Shown in pieces: positions 12,451 to 23,060 of a stretch of 64,000 bases of DNA (the stretch's first letter is position 1; each line of letters starts with the position of its first letter). Both the position numbers and the translations under genes were made by a program. The notes below the pieces were generated by a model. That model made no database searches and was not told where the DNA came from. It was given only the letters and a program-made list of their open reading frames with translations. The DNA comes from Sequoia sempervirens (Eukaryota; Streptophyta; Pinopsida; Cupressales; Cupressaceae), in contig VDFB02000001.1 in assembly GCA_007258455.2 (NCBI GenBank), positions 10,677,262 through 10,741,261 of the forward strand. The letters are read 5' to 3'.

Positions 12451-14332
12451 CTACTTCGTGGCCAAGTTTGAACTAGAGAGAAGGAAATTTGAATGATTAG
12501 AAATAACAACATTACCTTCACCTTGCATAATAATTTTCCATGTTGATTCCTCCTCCATGATCAATGGACAATCCTCTTCCACTAGGATGGCTAAAAACTC
12601 ATCAAAGCTATCAACTCTTGGAAAGATCTTAGGGACAACTGGTACAAGTTTAGAATCTACATCATCACTCAAGGAAGTACACTCCAAATCAGGCTTTTCT
12701 TGAAACAAAATTCCATCTGATAAATAAGCTTCAAGCTTTGTTGTACAGTAGAAAGGAATCTCCTCTAACCAGCTAAGACCTTGCAAATTAGGTTCACGAG
12801 AAATTTCTTGACTTGAGAGAATGAACTCCTCTCTATCAGGACCATATTCCTCATGTTGCTTCAGCACTTGTTCAAACTTGTGAACTTGTTGTTCTAGTTC
12901 AACATGATTGTCAACTACTTCAACCTGGTTTGATTCCTTGTTATCCAACTTTGAAAAATCTTTTCAATTATCACTATGCATACCTCTTCATAAAGCTCAA
13001 TATTAGCCTTTTCATCCATAACATGTTCAAAGATATCAAAGCTCATATCCTGGAAAATGGTGTCAAGTTCAGTTTTATGCTCTTCTTCATGGTCTAAGGC
13101 TCCTTTTCCTTGTTGATGATCATCAATCAACAACTCACCATACTATTTGATCTCTTCTTGCTATTCTGAAACTGTTGTTAGAGTGAAAAAACTCACACCT
13201 TCTTCATTCCAAACTGTAAACCGATCTTCTTAGTCAGCCTCTTTCACCATTTCACCTTGCTATAACATTTTCGCCATCTTTTACCAAACAAGGAAGCTGA
13301 TAAGGTAGAGAATTCAAAGACACATCTTGAAAGGTCTTTTCCTATCCATTCTTCTTATGTTCTAATCTATATTCCTCCATAGCTAAATGTCACAAGTTTA
13401 TATCTCTGGTTTCCTCCATGTTGAGTGATTTGTGTTGATCAAGAGTCTGCTCTTCTTTTACTTTCTGGATGTTGGAGCATGGTTCCATTTTCTTGGTGAT
13501 GATAGGTGGAGGAACCTCACAGGGGAAAAAAATATGGCCCTTTCCAACTTGGAATCTTAAGGGTAGAAATCTCATTGGTAGGCTCACTAAAGGGCTCAAA
13601 AGGTTTCTCTTGTTTAAAATTGGCGAACTTGTACTTGTAAACCTCTTCATTCATAGGATGATTCAACATTACAAGAAAAGTTGAGTTGAAACTAGGAATG
13701 GAAGGGGATTCTTGGGTTTCATACCATTGTTGGAATTGATAATCTAAGTAAGCTCGATTACTTTTCACTTGAGAAGACAAAAACTTCATTTGATCCTCTT
13801 TAGCAACGATCTATCTTTCAAGACTTTCTTCAAACTGTATTTTTTATGTCACCCACTCTTGATCATAAACAAAGGATTGACTAGCCAACTCTTGTTGTTG
13901 CGAGATAATCTTTTTCTACTTCTTGATGTCAACCAACATCCAATATATGTGTGAGAACACCTTACTAACATCCCTAATCTCCATATGTTCAAGCTTTTGA
14001 CTCAAAGCCCACAACAAATGGTCAAGATTTTGGATCAGATCTAATACATTCTAGTAAGGGTGCTCTTGAGGCTGACTATGTGAATAATCATGTTGGTTGG
14101 CATCAAAAACCTCTTCTTGGGGTTGATTTTGATCATATATTGGTTGATATTGAGATTGAGCAGGGATGAGAGGGTGGAAAACATGATAAGGCTACTAATA
14201 ATCTGTTGTTATAGGATCATTTGGAATAAAACTAGCAAGTTGTTCTATGTGATATGGTTGGTAAGAGGGCGTACATGCATGATTTTCATGGAATGGAGGA
14301 GAAAAACCATTCCAGTGTTGATAACTAGACAT
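12451..14332 (-). pseudogene. Unknown acidic, Gln-rich element protein (degraded)
   Basis: From a minus-strand ATG at 14332 one protein can be followed for about 625 codons through several stops and at least two frameshifts. It begins MSSYQHWNGFSPPFHENH, has a Q/P/Y-rich N-terminus (SQYQPIYDQNQPQEE), a likely coiled-coil middle (DLIQNLDHLLWALSQKLEHM; KIQFEESLER; KEDQMKFLSSQVKSNRAYL), then EKPFEPFSEPTNE. The C-terminal part is acidic: LDTIFQDMSFDIFEHVMDE, VELEQQVHKFEQVLKQHEEY, FPRVDSFDEFLAILVEED. Stops lie mostly at Gln codons. No zinc knuckle, protease or polymerase motif is seen. Its position right after the primer site suggests the sole structural protein of the element, but I do not recognise the family. 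Confidence 0.55.
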
Positions 14333-14645
14333 TGCAAAGGTAAAACATGGAACATGGGAAAACCTTAGACAATAAACTTAGGTACCTGGGCTGCTAAAAC
14401 CAGCTAATGTATGATTGGAGTCACCATAATGTTGTTTGTACTTCGTTCAAAGGCTGATAATACTGAGAAAAACACTAGAATTCTCAATACGATGATTTTC
14501 TCAATGATGCACTAGTTTTTCTGCTACGTCCCACACTCAGTGTCGCCAAATATGTTATTTTTTAATCTCTAAAAGGCCTGAAATTCACTGGTTGCATATC
14601 AAAACTAGCAAAACATGTCATTTCTTGAATTGTCTTGAATCGACA

Positions 14646-14663
14646 GTCCCACCAGGCGTGCCA
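14646..14663 (-). other. Primer-binding site of the nested element
   Basis: On the minus strand TGGCACGCCTGGTGGGAC starts four bases after the LTR end (CA at 14668). This TGG-initial 18-mer is of the kind seen after 5' LTRs of many plant gypsy elements; the tRNA is not assigned here. It shows that the element is read on the minus strand and that the right LTR is the 5' LTR. Confidence 0.75.
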
Positions 14664-14667
14664 AAAT

Positions 14668-17600
14668 TGTTATTGACTAGATTTGCACCCTACTAAACTT
14701 AAGGTTTAGCAATCTATTGACACATGGGAATATTCTCAACTTGTGCATAACTTGTAATGAGAATGAACCTTTGGAGAAGGTCAACTTCCTAAATGGTTAT
14801 CACCTAGATTACTCTATTGTTTAACAAGGAAAAAGGAAGAGGGAATGCATAAACTGAAATACTAAAAATGAAAACTAAAGAGGCAATACACCAAACCAAA
14901 ATAGGACACAAAGCTCAGATTACAAACACTTGCTCACAATGATTAAAATCAAAACTTGCACAACTCATTTCTAAATGTCTTTGCATAAATATTTTATAAG
15001 GAGGTCCTAATGCTCAAACTCCTAGGAGGAAGATAACTTCATAGCTAAAAGTTATTTGCATCTTTGAAACAGATTATAACCTGCATTAACATACTTTTAC
15101 ATAAAGGTGCTAAACATGAGACAAAGATATGAGGAGATGAATAATACCTCACGAATAGGTTGATCAAATCAATAAGATGCACACAATGAAACAAAAGAGT
15201 AAGAAGGAAAAAATACTCCAATCATTGGTATCCAAGGTCTTCACTGTTATTCATGTCCAAAGGAGCTACAAAGTATGCCAAAATCTATAAAAGAACTTAA
15301 AAGTCACCAAGTACAAAAATGCATAATAAGAACTGAGTACAAATGAGTCAACTAAGTGACTATATCTCCAACTCCCTCCAAAAATCCACCAAAAAAGGAT
15401 CTAGAAACTGAGTTGGGTTAGATGCCTCCAAAAAACCAAGAATATAGCAACTGAATCTTCTCTAAAAAGACTCCAATATGTTGAAAAGTTCAAGTAATGA
15501 CCTTACCCACCATAAAAGCATAAAAATTACCCCTATATGATCTCCAAGACTTCTAATTTCAGTCAAAATAGTCTCCTATATTCTTGGCACATGTTGGCTA
15601 ACCTCTCCAACATCCCCCTATATGCTTGCAAAGCATGAAGGCTTATTCAATGTCATAAAGGCACACGTAAGACACATGAATTTTTTCATTTTGCATTTAG
15701 GAGAGTAACTTTGATTAAGTGATTTATAAAAAAATCACTTGACAAAGTACTTTACATTTCAAACAAATGCAAAACTACAAGTAGTTCAACCATTCATGAG
15801 TCAAAACAAAACAAGTCATAAAGACCCCCCACATAGCATATACAAGGGTAAAATAAACATAAGGCATAAGACTTAATTCTTAGCCCACATGTGCATTAGT
15901 CAATATGAATATTTTAAAAAAGAAGGTGAAAAATCACCTTATGCCATCGGCCTCCACTAGGGTTTTGAAACCCTAAACAAAAAATCGATGGTAAACATTG
16001 CAAAGACATTTCATTTTTACACCCAGCTTCTGGAGTCTTCAACCAAAGGCTAGGGTTTGTGTAGAGGTATTCAATGGCGGATTTTACAGTTTTAGAGGGG
16101 ATTTGCTTTGTTATTTTTGACAAAACAACGACCTTTTATGCTTGGGTAAGAATTCTTATGTCGCTCTATCGCATTTTTTAAAGAAAAAATAGCTCGAGTT
16201 CAAGCATTCTTACAGGAAAATGAATAAATGTTTACATTCTTTTGCTAATCCACGCATTTCCATACATTTCTTTGTAAACATCACACATTTTCTAAAGACT
16301 TCATGCATTTCTCTGTATTTTGGTCTTCCTCTATAAACACTAAAAGGTATATGCTCTTTCATGGTTGCGGGTAATGATCTTTTACATGTATTTCCTGAAG
16401 GAAAAAAGACTCTGTATATCTAGTATATATATTTTTTCTTGCTTCCCCTCTAGATTTCATTTCAATTCTTTTTAATGGCCACGCCCATATCTTGTTATAT
16501 AGGTGCCAAAAGTTGCTATTGGGTTACCAAAACTCGAGCCCTTCATTGTTTCACTCTGCAAACTTCTAACCCTTCGCACCTCCATTCATATTTTAATTCT
16601 TTGCAAATTACCAAGGCTTTGGCTTTGATACAAACCCTACTCTAAAAAGGATTCCATTTTTCTTGTATATCTTACTTGCATGTTGCAATAGCTTTCTAGA
16701 TTTAATGAATAGTAACAAGATGTTTCCTCACAGTGTGTTTTTTACTTCCATATTGTGCTCAGAATGCATTCTTGCTTCAATGCATTGGTCACTATTGCTT
16801 TTATCATTTTAACAAATGCCTTCAAGATCTCTGCTAAAATATGATGAAATGCTTTGTTCTTATAATTTCAAAGAAGAATGAACAACAATTTGATCATTTA
16901 CCATTATGCATTATTTTTTACTTACTGTCACATAGCTCCTCCATCTGGCATTTAGTGTTTTCCCTTTCTGAAACTATAGATGCAATACAAGTTCCAATCT
17001 GCTTTGTATTTGTAACAGGATCTTAGCTCTACATCCTCTGGAATGAAAATAGAAAACTACTTTTTGTTTCATTGTAATGTCTTCACATCACTGCACCTTA
17101 CATTTCATTATTCTACTTTTGAAGTATAACCGAAACAAGACTATCTCTCTCACTTTGTACCCCTTGTAGAAAAGTTGATTGAAATGTTAATTGCAATGCT
17201 TATGATAACTCCTTTTTTCCTTTTCATACCTGTACAAGTTCATTCGCTATTATAGCAACTTAATCATCTCATTTTAGTTTACTGAGTACAAGTATTACTC
17301 ATTGTTCTGCAATAAGGTTTCAATTGCAACTTGCATTATTGAAATGCATAGATCCACACTATTAGCATCTATTGGTTTTCTTCAGTACTTAATGGTGTAC
17401 TTAAAACACCATTCCATCTTATTGCTCACTGCCCCCCTTTGCACTCAATGCATAATTTTTCATTCCTCTGGGGTATAGCATTGTTTCCTCACACTTAGAG
17501 GCTTGTAGAGCATGAGTAAACCTGGATAGTCTTCCATAATTTGGTGCTCATAGAACACTATATTCACTTCATTTCATTGATGAATATGTTGCTCCATGTT

Positions 17601-18693
17601 TATGATCAGATGTTTGATGTTCACTGTTTCAAGTTATGATTACTTATTGAGCATCACTTTTGCATTCACTATCACCTATAGAAACAAATGACTGTCCCAC
17701 TAATCCATTTCATTTAGATTAGTCCCTGATAGCTTTTGATAGGAACCTGTAAGACCTCATTGAGTAACTCAAAATAATTTCATTGAGTCCTTGCACATGA
17801 ATCTTGTAACATGCTTTTATTGACAAGAAGTATCACTATTAATGTGAGATCACTCCTATTAATAATGATACCTATTCTTTATCAATATCACCATGATTGA
17901 TGAGGTTTATCAATAGGAATTCAATGATGATATAAAAATGTGACCATCCCTAAAATGAAAGTAGAGGGCAGCATGTTGGGCTCAACCCTTGTGGGAGCCA
18001 CATTTGATCCCACATGTTGTAATCAGATTAAACAAAATAGTAACAAGGATTTCACCTATACCTGCACAAGAAGCAAACATGTTAGATAGAACCAAGCATA
18101 TGATAGACGTGTTTGATAACTCTCTTGTTTTCCTAGACATCTATGGTATTCTAGCTATTTTAATGCACGTGAGGATTAGACTATATGTCTATGGATATTT
18201 GCATATGTATTGACTGGTGATTCTTCATTGCTCTAACCAATTTTCTCTCACACATGCAGGAATTTCTAGAGCAACAGGGCAAGCAACAACTAAAGGCTGG
18301 ACAAGCAAGAGTGGCAATAGCTGATGCAAAGCCAAAGCCAACAAATGGGATTCATCATTAAGGAAGTGGGGGGTCTCCACTCTTTACATATGCATTCTTT
18401 CTCTCTTGTATCTATAAATGTGTAGTTTTTTCCATAATATGCGTTTTAATAGTTAGTTCCACGGCTTGTGTGGAACACCATACATTTATATTATCAATAA
18501 AGACTACTTTTTGAAGAAAATGATTCTTTCTCTTCTCTGTTGTATGCATATGTACAATGTGATGGTGTAGTCTTTAGATGTTTTCCTTTATGCATATGAA
18601 TATGACATAACAAGGAATGGATGTACCTTTTGTTTTCACTTTCTAAAAATATAATCAGCTACCTATTTGAGCTAGGAGCACAAATAGGTAACA
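14668..18693 (-). repeat. 5' LTR of the nested element (4026 bp)
   Basis: Direct partner of 7298-11323, with TGTTATT at 14668 and GGTAACA at 18687-18693. Its outermost 327 bp (18367-18693) appear again at 31690-32016 immediately after the assembly gap. Confidence 0.88.
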
Positions 18694-18698
18694 ATTAT
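18694..18698. repeat. Target-site duplication of nested element, right
   Basis: ATTAT, partner of TTTAT at 7293-7297. Confidence 0.65.
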
Positions 18699-19166
18699 AT
18701 CAATTGTATGCCCTAAAGGAAGTGCATTCAACCTTGAAAACTTAAGATTGTATTGTTTTGCACTTATGTCATTTTCATTATTTTCACCTTCAACATATTT
18801 TTGCTTGGTACTGATTATAGCACATGTAACCTTTGTCTTGGGAGGTGTAGATGGTGTATCATAAAATCCTATCATTTGTTTCAAGGCTTCATCATCTTCA
18901 AAGCACTCCCAAGATGGTGGTAATTCCATATCAAGCAATTCAGGATGCTTCATAGTGAGGTTGATTTTTGGCTTGCACATGATAGTACTAATGTTTAATG
19001 ATGGTTTCTTCATTGCTCTAGAAAGAAAATATCCCAAACTAGTATTTGTTTCTTGTGTGTTAGGCTCTAAGGGAACCTGAATACCTTTCTCTTTCTTTCC
19101 ACATCCTTTACCACTGTAATCCAATTGTTTCACAAGTTCATAACCTCTCCCATAATTTCTTTCCAT
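18694..19166 (-). pseudogene. Gypsy protease-RT linker with G-patch-like motif
   Basis: The frame opens at 19166 with ERNYGRGYELVKQLDYSGKG, then CGKKEKGIQVPLEP. The Gly pattern (GY...GKGCGKKEKGI) fits the G-patch-like segment often found between protease and reverse transcriptase in plant gypsy polyproteins. It then runs through PPSWECFEDDEALKQMIGFY and ends in LGHTIDII at the target duplication. The present stop at 18672 lies inside the LTR, an effect of the insertion. The reverse transcriptase continues at 7297. The second copy (31995-32489) encodes the same protein without a change. Confidence 0.75.
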
Positions 19167-19277
19167 TTCTTTCAGGTTTGGTGGTTGTTGATAGTCTATA
19201 TCATAAAATTTTGTTGTATAACTTGTATCCTCTTAAGGATTAGATGACGTAGATGTGTGTGATTTTTCTTCTATGTT

Positions 19278-19870
19278 CTAAGTTGGCATGACCATTGGTT
19301 GTTTTTGTTTGTCATCTTCTTTTCTTTTGATTATATATTCTCCCATAAATGAGGATGTGAACTCCAAAGAACCCCAATCATCATCTAACAATTTTGACAC
19401 CATTTCCATTTCTTGCTTGTCTTCTTGTAAAGGTTCTATGTTGGATGTTGGAATTAATGTACTCAGAGGACTTGTTATTCCTTTTTCAACTTGTAAGAAA
19501 CTTTCAGGCTTGGGGTACATTTCAACTTGTTATACCTTGTTGTCATAGACATACTTCATAATACGATGAAGAGTCGAAGGCACCATAGGCATCTCATGAA
19601 TCCATGGTCTTCCCAAAAGAAGATTGTATGAAAGATCATGAGGCATGACATGAATAAGAGTTTGTAAGGTGACCATTCTGACTATAATAGGTAAAGTAAT
19701 CACACCAAGTAGTTGCCTTCCTACGTTGTCGAATCCCCAAATTGATAAAGAGTCGGGTTACATCGTTGATTTGTCTACTCACAACTTATCTAAGAGTTTC
19801 ACACTGCACACATTAAGGGCTGAGCCATTATCAACCATGGTTCTTTTTATGCCTATTTGATTAAATTGAG
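19278..19870 (-). pseudogene. Gypsy aspartic protease (retropepsin), broken
   Basis: The minus strand around 19790-19860 reads IKRTMVDNGSALNVCSVKLL, carrying the retropepsin active-site pattern with DNGS in place of DTGS/DSGA. Further on, HDLSYNLLLGRPWIHEMP and VPSTLHRIMKYVYD (19540-19650) are the conserved C-terminal part; then MYPKPESFLQVEKG begins the linker (19278-19520). Stops after DKL and before MYPKPES break the frame. In the family this enzyme cuts Gag-Pol. Plus-strand open stretches 19288-19548 and 19669-19860 are shadows of it. Confidence 0.85.
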
Positions 19871-20060
19871 CAATTATCGTAAATACCTCATTTTTCTATC
19901 GCAATGCCAAAGGGGGCAGCTCATGTTGATGAAATGTTATGTCTACATTAACTATATTCATTCCCTGTATGAGAGCTGCCACATCATTTGCATTTGTGCC
20001 AAGAGGAACCACTATTTATTATAGGGTCATTTGAAGCATACTGCGATAGTTTGGTGAATT

Positions 20061-20366
20061 TTAAATTAAGTCCCATAGGGATATCTTCACAGGGGTATTC
20101 TTAAGTTGTTTAATGAGATTATACTCATTTCCACTATGCGAACTTAGACGAGTGGCACTAGGAAAAATTTGATTAGGTAAAGGTAAAGGTGTCTGGGTTG
20201 GTTGTTGTGGTTTTAGATTGTTTCTAGTGTTATATGTATGAGCAACGATATTATGACCTAGTTGTTGTAATACATTAGTCTTGGGTGGATAAAGGGTAAA
20301 CTCAGGCTTGTTTTTAGGTTGTTTCTTATGCGAAGGTGGGTAAAGGATGAGTTGAGGTTGGATCAT
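20061..20366 (-). pseudogene. Gypsy Gag-protease junction segment
   Basis: A 101-codon frame with proline-rich sequence (PTQTPLPLPNQIFPSATRLS) ending in EYNLIKQLKNTPVKISLWDL, a motif conserved just before the protease in plant gypsy elements of the Tat/Athila kind. No CCHC zinc knuckle is visible. Copy 2 (33384-33689) differs at three residues. Confidence 0.7.
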
Positions 20367-20375
20367 GTTAACTTC

Positions 20376-20810
20376 TCATGTTTTTGGTTTCTCATAACAA
20401 GCCTTAGTGGATGGACTTTTTGAAATGAATTCCTCAAGGGCTTCATCTAACATACCAAATTCATCACTACTAAAAGGCTTGAGGGGTAAGTTAACTTCGC
20501 TTGGTTTGGGTTTTTCATGACAAGCCTTAGTGGATGATCTTAGTGAGAGGAAGTCCTCAAGGGCTTCATCTAACATGTCCAAGTCATCACTACTAAAAGG
20601 CTTAGATGATATGGTTTTTCTATATTTAAGCATTTTTTGAATTGTTTCTTTTGATGTTTTCAGTTTTTTGTTTTCGTTTTCTAATGAATTTGATCTAAGT
20701 GAACTAGGAACTAATGCTGAAAATGAAAATTGCAAAAATCTAATGCTATCCATAATTTCCATGAATGTAAATAATGCTACTTCTAATGATTTTAATGTAA
20801 TAGAGAGCAA
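20376..20810 (-). pseudogene. Gag-region protein with two internal repeats
   Basis: A 144-codon frame upstream of the protease part. Its second half holds two similar segments, KPFSSDDLDMLDEALEDFL and KPFSSDEFGMLDEALEEFI, each followed by S(S/P)STKAC(H/Y)EKPK, with a period of about 45 residues. The repeats are acidic and look helical. There is no recognisable Gag capsid, so most of Gag is missing or too changed. Copy 2 lies at 33699-34133. Confidence 0.6.
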
Positions 20811-20881
20811 CTAAACTAAAACAAAAAAGTAACAGAGGCAAATAGAAGCATGAAAACTGAAAATGTAATTTTGTGAACAAT

Positions 20882-20898
20882 AGTGCAAATTTTGCACT
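20882..20898. repeat. Short palindrome AGTGCAAA-T-TTTGCACT
   Basis: Perfect 8-nt arms around one base, directly abutting the hairpin at 20899. Kept in copy 2 near 34205-34221. Confidence 0.7.
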
Positions 20899-20932
20899 AG
20901 GACTAATTCGCCCAAGGTGGCAAATGAGTCCT
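20899..20932 (-). repeat. 34-nt inverted repeat, site 1
   Basis: Plus strand: arm AGGACTAATTCGCC, loop CAAGGT, arm GGCAAATGAGTCCT; pairing extends three more bases outward (ACT/AGT). Copy 2 at 34222-34255 pairs better in the core (ATTCGCC/GGCGAAT). Confidence 0.85.
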
Positions 20933-21607
20933 AGTAGGGATTTTTTTAGATTTTTTAATTTTTTTTGGTTGATTTTTTTGTTTTCTATGCTGTATGGCCT
21001 AGATGTAGGATGCAAGTGTAGTTTTTCAATGATTTTCAATGAAGTTAAGTGCAAAAATACAAACTAAATGATTTTTTCACTAATGCAAATTTTGAAACCC
21101 TAGGATGCAAATTAAACAATGCAAAACCTAATGCAATGTTAAATTTAAGATGTAAATGCACTCCAAATCAAAAATATGATGCTCTATATGCAAGTTCACC
21201 AAAATTAAATGTAGAAAAATGGTGACACAGGGGGGAGAAATGGTGCTTTCTTTCGCTTCTAGGGTTTTAGACCTAAAAGGAGAAAGACCAAAGACCATTT
21301 TTCAACACTTCACTCAAGAACAGACCCTTGAGATTTCAATGCAAAGGAGATTGAAATATAACAAAGGGAAGGTTCTAGGAATTGAATAATGTCTAATGAG
21401 GGGCTCACCACCAAGTGTAAACTTGGAAAAGAAAATGTTTGAAAACACAGTGTGATATGAAAAAAAATGCTAAATGATTTGAAAATGTTCTAAAAATGCA
21501 AATAAAACATAACAAAAAAGCAAGAATGTAGATGGTGTGCACCTGAAAACCCTGAAGAGACTGGAAATAGCTCTGAAATTTTGGAAATCTGGACTTTTTA
21601 TGCTACT

Positions 21608-21641
21608 AGGACTCATTTGCCAACCTAGGCAAATCAATCCT
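21608..21641 (-). repeat. 34-nt inverted repeat, site 2
   Basis: Arm AGGACTCATTTGCC, loop AACCTA, arm GGCAAATCAATCCT. In copy 2 (34932-34965) both arms differ together: TTCGCC with GGCGAA instead of TTTGCC with GGCAAA. Confidence 0.85.
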
Positions 21642-21722
21642 AGATCTTGGTTTTTGCATGAGATTCCATTTTGGGAAAAAAGGTATCAGAATTTGCAAAC
21701 AAATCTGACAGATAGCTACCAT

Positions 21723-21756
21723 GGGACTCATTTGCTACTCTTGGTGAATCAATCTC
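21723..21756 (-). repeat. 34-nt inverted repeat, site 3 (decayed)
   Basis: Arm GGGACTCATTTGCT, loop ACTCTT, arm GGTGAATCAATCTC, with several mismatches. Copy 2 is at 35047-35080. Confidence 0.7.
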
Positions 21757-22454
21757 ATTTCATTTTTCTAAAAATTGAAGATTTTGATCTGCTCTCTAAC
21801 ACCCGCTCTTTCCTTCCAATCTAAGTTTTGGGTCTAAATTTATGAAAAACAATTGCAAAACAAAATTCAAATTGATTTTCTAATGTGGGGTTTTCCTCGG
21901 TCAAACCCCTAGTTTGGTAATTAAACCTTGGTAAAAATGATGAAATGTGCATAAAAGAAAACCTAGCCTTAGATGCGTTAAAGACTAGGAGATCTAAGAC
22001 ATGATGCAATCCTATTCTAATGTGCAAGAATATGATGCAACAATGGAAATGCAAATATGAACAACTCACTTGTGATGATATCCAATCACCCCAAGTGAAC
22101 TCTAATGATGCTTGTACCTTCCTTAGGCTGAATGTAGAGTGACAATGGAAGATGGAATCACTTAGGAAACAAGTCTTTAGGATTGGCTTGATGGTTAGTT
22201 GCATCTCCCCAACCTAGAATCCATCATGATTCACCATAGGCATCCATGATCAACCCTTGACAATGCTAGATCTTGATAGAAATGGAGCTTGAAGACCTAC
22301 AAAATACTCTAATGTTGCTCCAATGCTTCAACTTTGCTTGCCTTTGGGATTAGAATGCTCTTTTGAAAGATTGCTTAAAGAAGTTCTTAATACTTGATGC
22401 TTTCTCAAAGTACTTAGAGATATGCTTGGCTTATGAAAAATGACTTAGAAGCTT

Positions 22455-22464
22455 GCTTTTATAG
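22455..22464 (-). promoter_or_regulatory. TATA box of the hairpin gypsy leader
   Basis: TATAAAAGC on the minus strand, 107 bp downstream of the nearest hairpin (22571). The allele at about 35,775 reads TATACAAGC. Confidence 0.5.
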
Positions 22465-22570
22465 GAATTATCACCTAATTGACCATTATTTAGACCTCAA
22501 AGGTCGAAATTTACCAAAAATATGAATTAAATTGATGAATTCTTGCTCAAATTTGAAAAAGACCCCAAAT

Positions 22571-22645
22571 GGGACTCATTCACCACCCTTGGTGAATGGG
22601 TCCCACCAAAAGGGACTCATTTGCCCAAGGTGGGGAATGAGTCCC
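22571..22645 (-). repeat. 34-nt inverted repeats, sites 4 and 5 (pair)
   Basis: Site 4 (22571-22604): arm GGGACTCATTCACC, loop ACCCTT, arm GGTGAATGGGTCCC, 14 pairs including one G-T. Site 5 (22612-22645): arm GGGACTCATTTGCC, loop CAAGGT, arm GGGGAATGAGTCCC. Seven bases separate them. Copy 2 is at 35892-35966. Confidence 0.88.
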
Positions 22646-22879
22646 ACCTAAGGTTTTTGAGGTAGTTTTTCAAGATTTGAATGTTTTAAATGCTTTTTGT
22701 CAGGATTTAAGTGATTTTATATGATTTTTGAGTGTAATGAGCCTTTAGATCCAAAATAATGTGTCCTAGGGGCCTATAAATGGTGATTTTAAAGGGGAAT
22801 TAAAGCAAGGGTGCCAAAATAGGTCCAAATTAAGTGTGAAATTGCCTCTTTCTTCAAGAGTACACAATTTTCTACACTA

Positions 22880-23060
22880 CACTTGCTAATCCCCAAGAAA
22901 ATTTCTAAGTAGGAGGCTAAAATGCTAAAAAACCAATTATCAATAGATAAAATTAAAGAGGCAATCCTTGCTTTAAAAAATGATAAGTCACCTAGGGTGG
23001 ATGGAATCTCGACGAAATTCTATAAAAAGAGCATCTAGAAATGCATACTATATACATGGA
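22880..23060 (+). pseudogene. LINE reverse transcriptase fragment
   Basis: The plus strand reads NQLSIDKIKEAILALKNDKS, then PRVDGISTKFYKK, matching the entry to plant LINE reverse transcriptases (KEAI..LKNDKSPG.DGI...FYK). Only this short motif is left, and a stop follows. Copy 2 near 36,200-36,380 has a frameshift. It shows a LINE remnant lies between the gypsy leader and the solo LTR. Confidence 0.65.

Larger units (their letters stand above)
7298..18693 (-). mobile_element. Non-autonomous LTR element with 4-kb LTRs (LARD/TR-GAG-like)
   Basis: Two direct repeats of about 4026 bp (7298-11323 and 14668-18693) start TGTTAT and end GGTAACA, giving TG...CA ends with inverted termini. The 3344-bp interior has a primer-binding site next to the right LTR on the minus strand but no protease, reverse transcriptase, RNase H or integrase. 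These sizes are close to those described for Large Retrotransposon Derivatives (about 4.5-kb LTRs, 3.5-kb interior). A degraded minus-strand reading frame of about 625 codons is present. The target duplication is TTTAT/ATTAT. The insertion splits a gypsy polyprotein, and removing it with one duplication keeps the frame across the join. The LTRs differ by roughly 5-10% where compared by eye, so it is old. Confidence 0.85.
20811..22900 (-). other. 5' leader/LTR-like region of the gypsy element, hairpin-bearing
   Basis: Non-coding. Read on the minus strand it holds a hairpin pair (22571-22645), a TATA box (22455-22464), a block GTTTAATTACC ... GGGGTTTGAC ... GGAAAACCCC (about 21890-21930), hairpins at 21723 and 21608, a CTTTTAGGTCTAAAACCCTA block near 21270, and a hairpin at 20899 just before the gag frame. 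The same order recurs on the plus strand at 48.9-50.5 and 59.9-62.2 kb. The limits of the LTR within this stretch were not found. Confidence 0.6.

Noticed and set aside
14540..14565. A second primer-site-like word (TTTGGCGACACTGAGTG, minus strand) 90 bp inside the nested element
   Set aside because: Too far from the LTR end; the TGGCACGCC site at 14646-14663 has the right position.
19288..19860. Plus-strand frames opposite the protease
   Set aside because: Antisense shadows of the minus-strand gypsy protease and linker.
20899..20932. 34-nt inverted repeats as CRISPR repeats, loxP-like sites or MITEs
   Set aside because: No regular spacers, no plant precedent for such recombinase sites, and no target duplications around the units; only the length resembles loxP.
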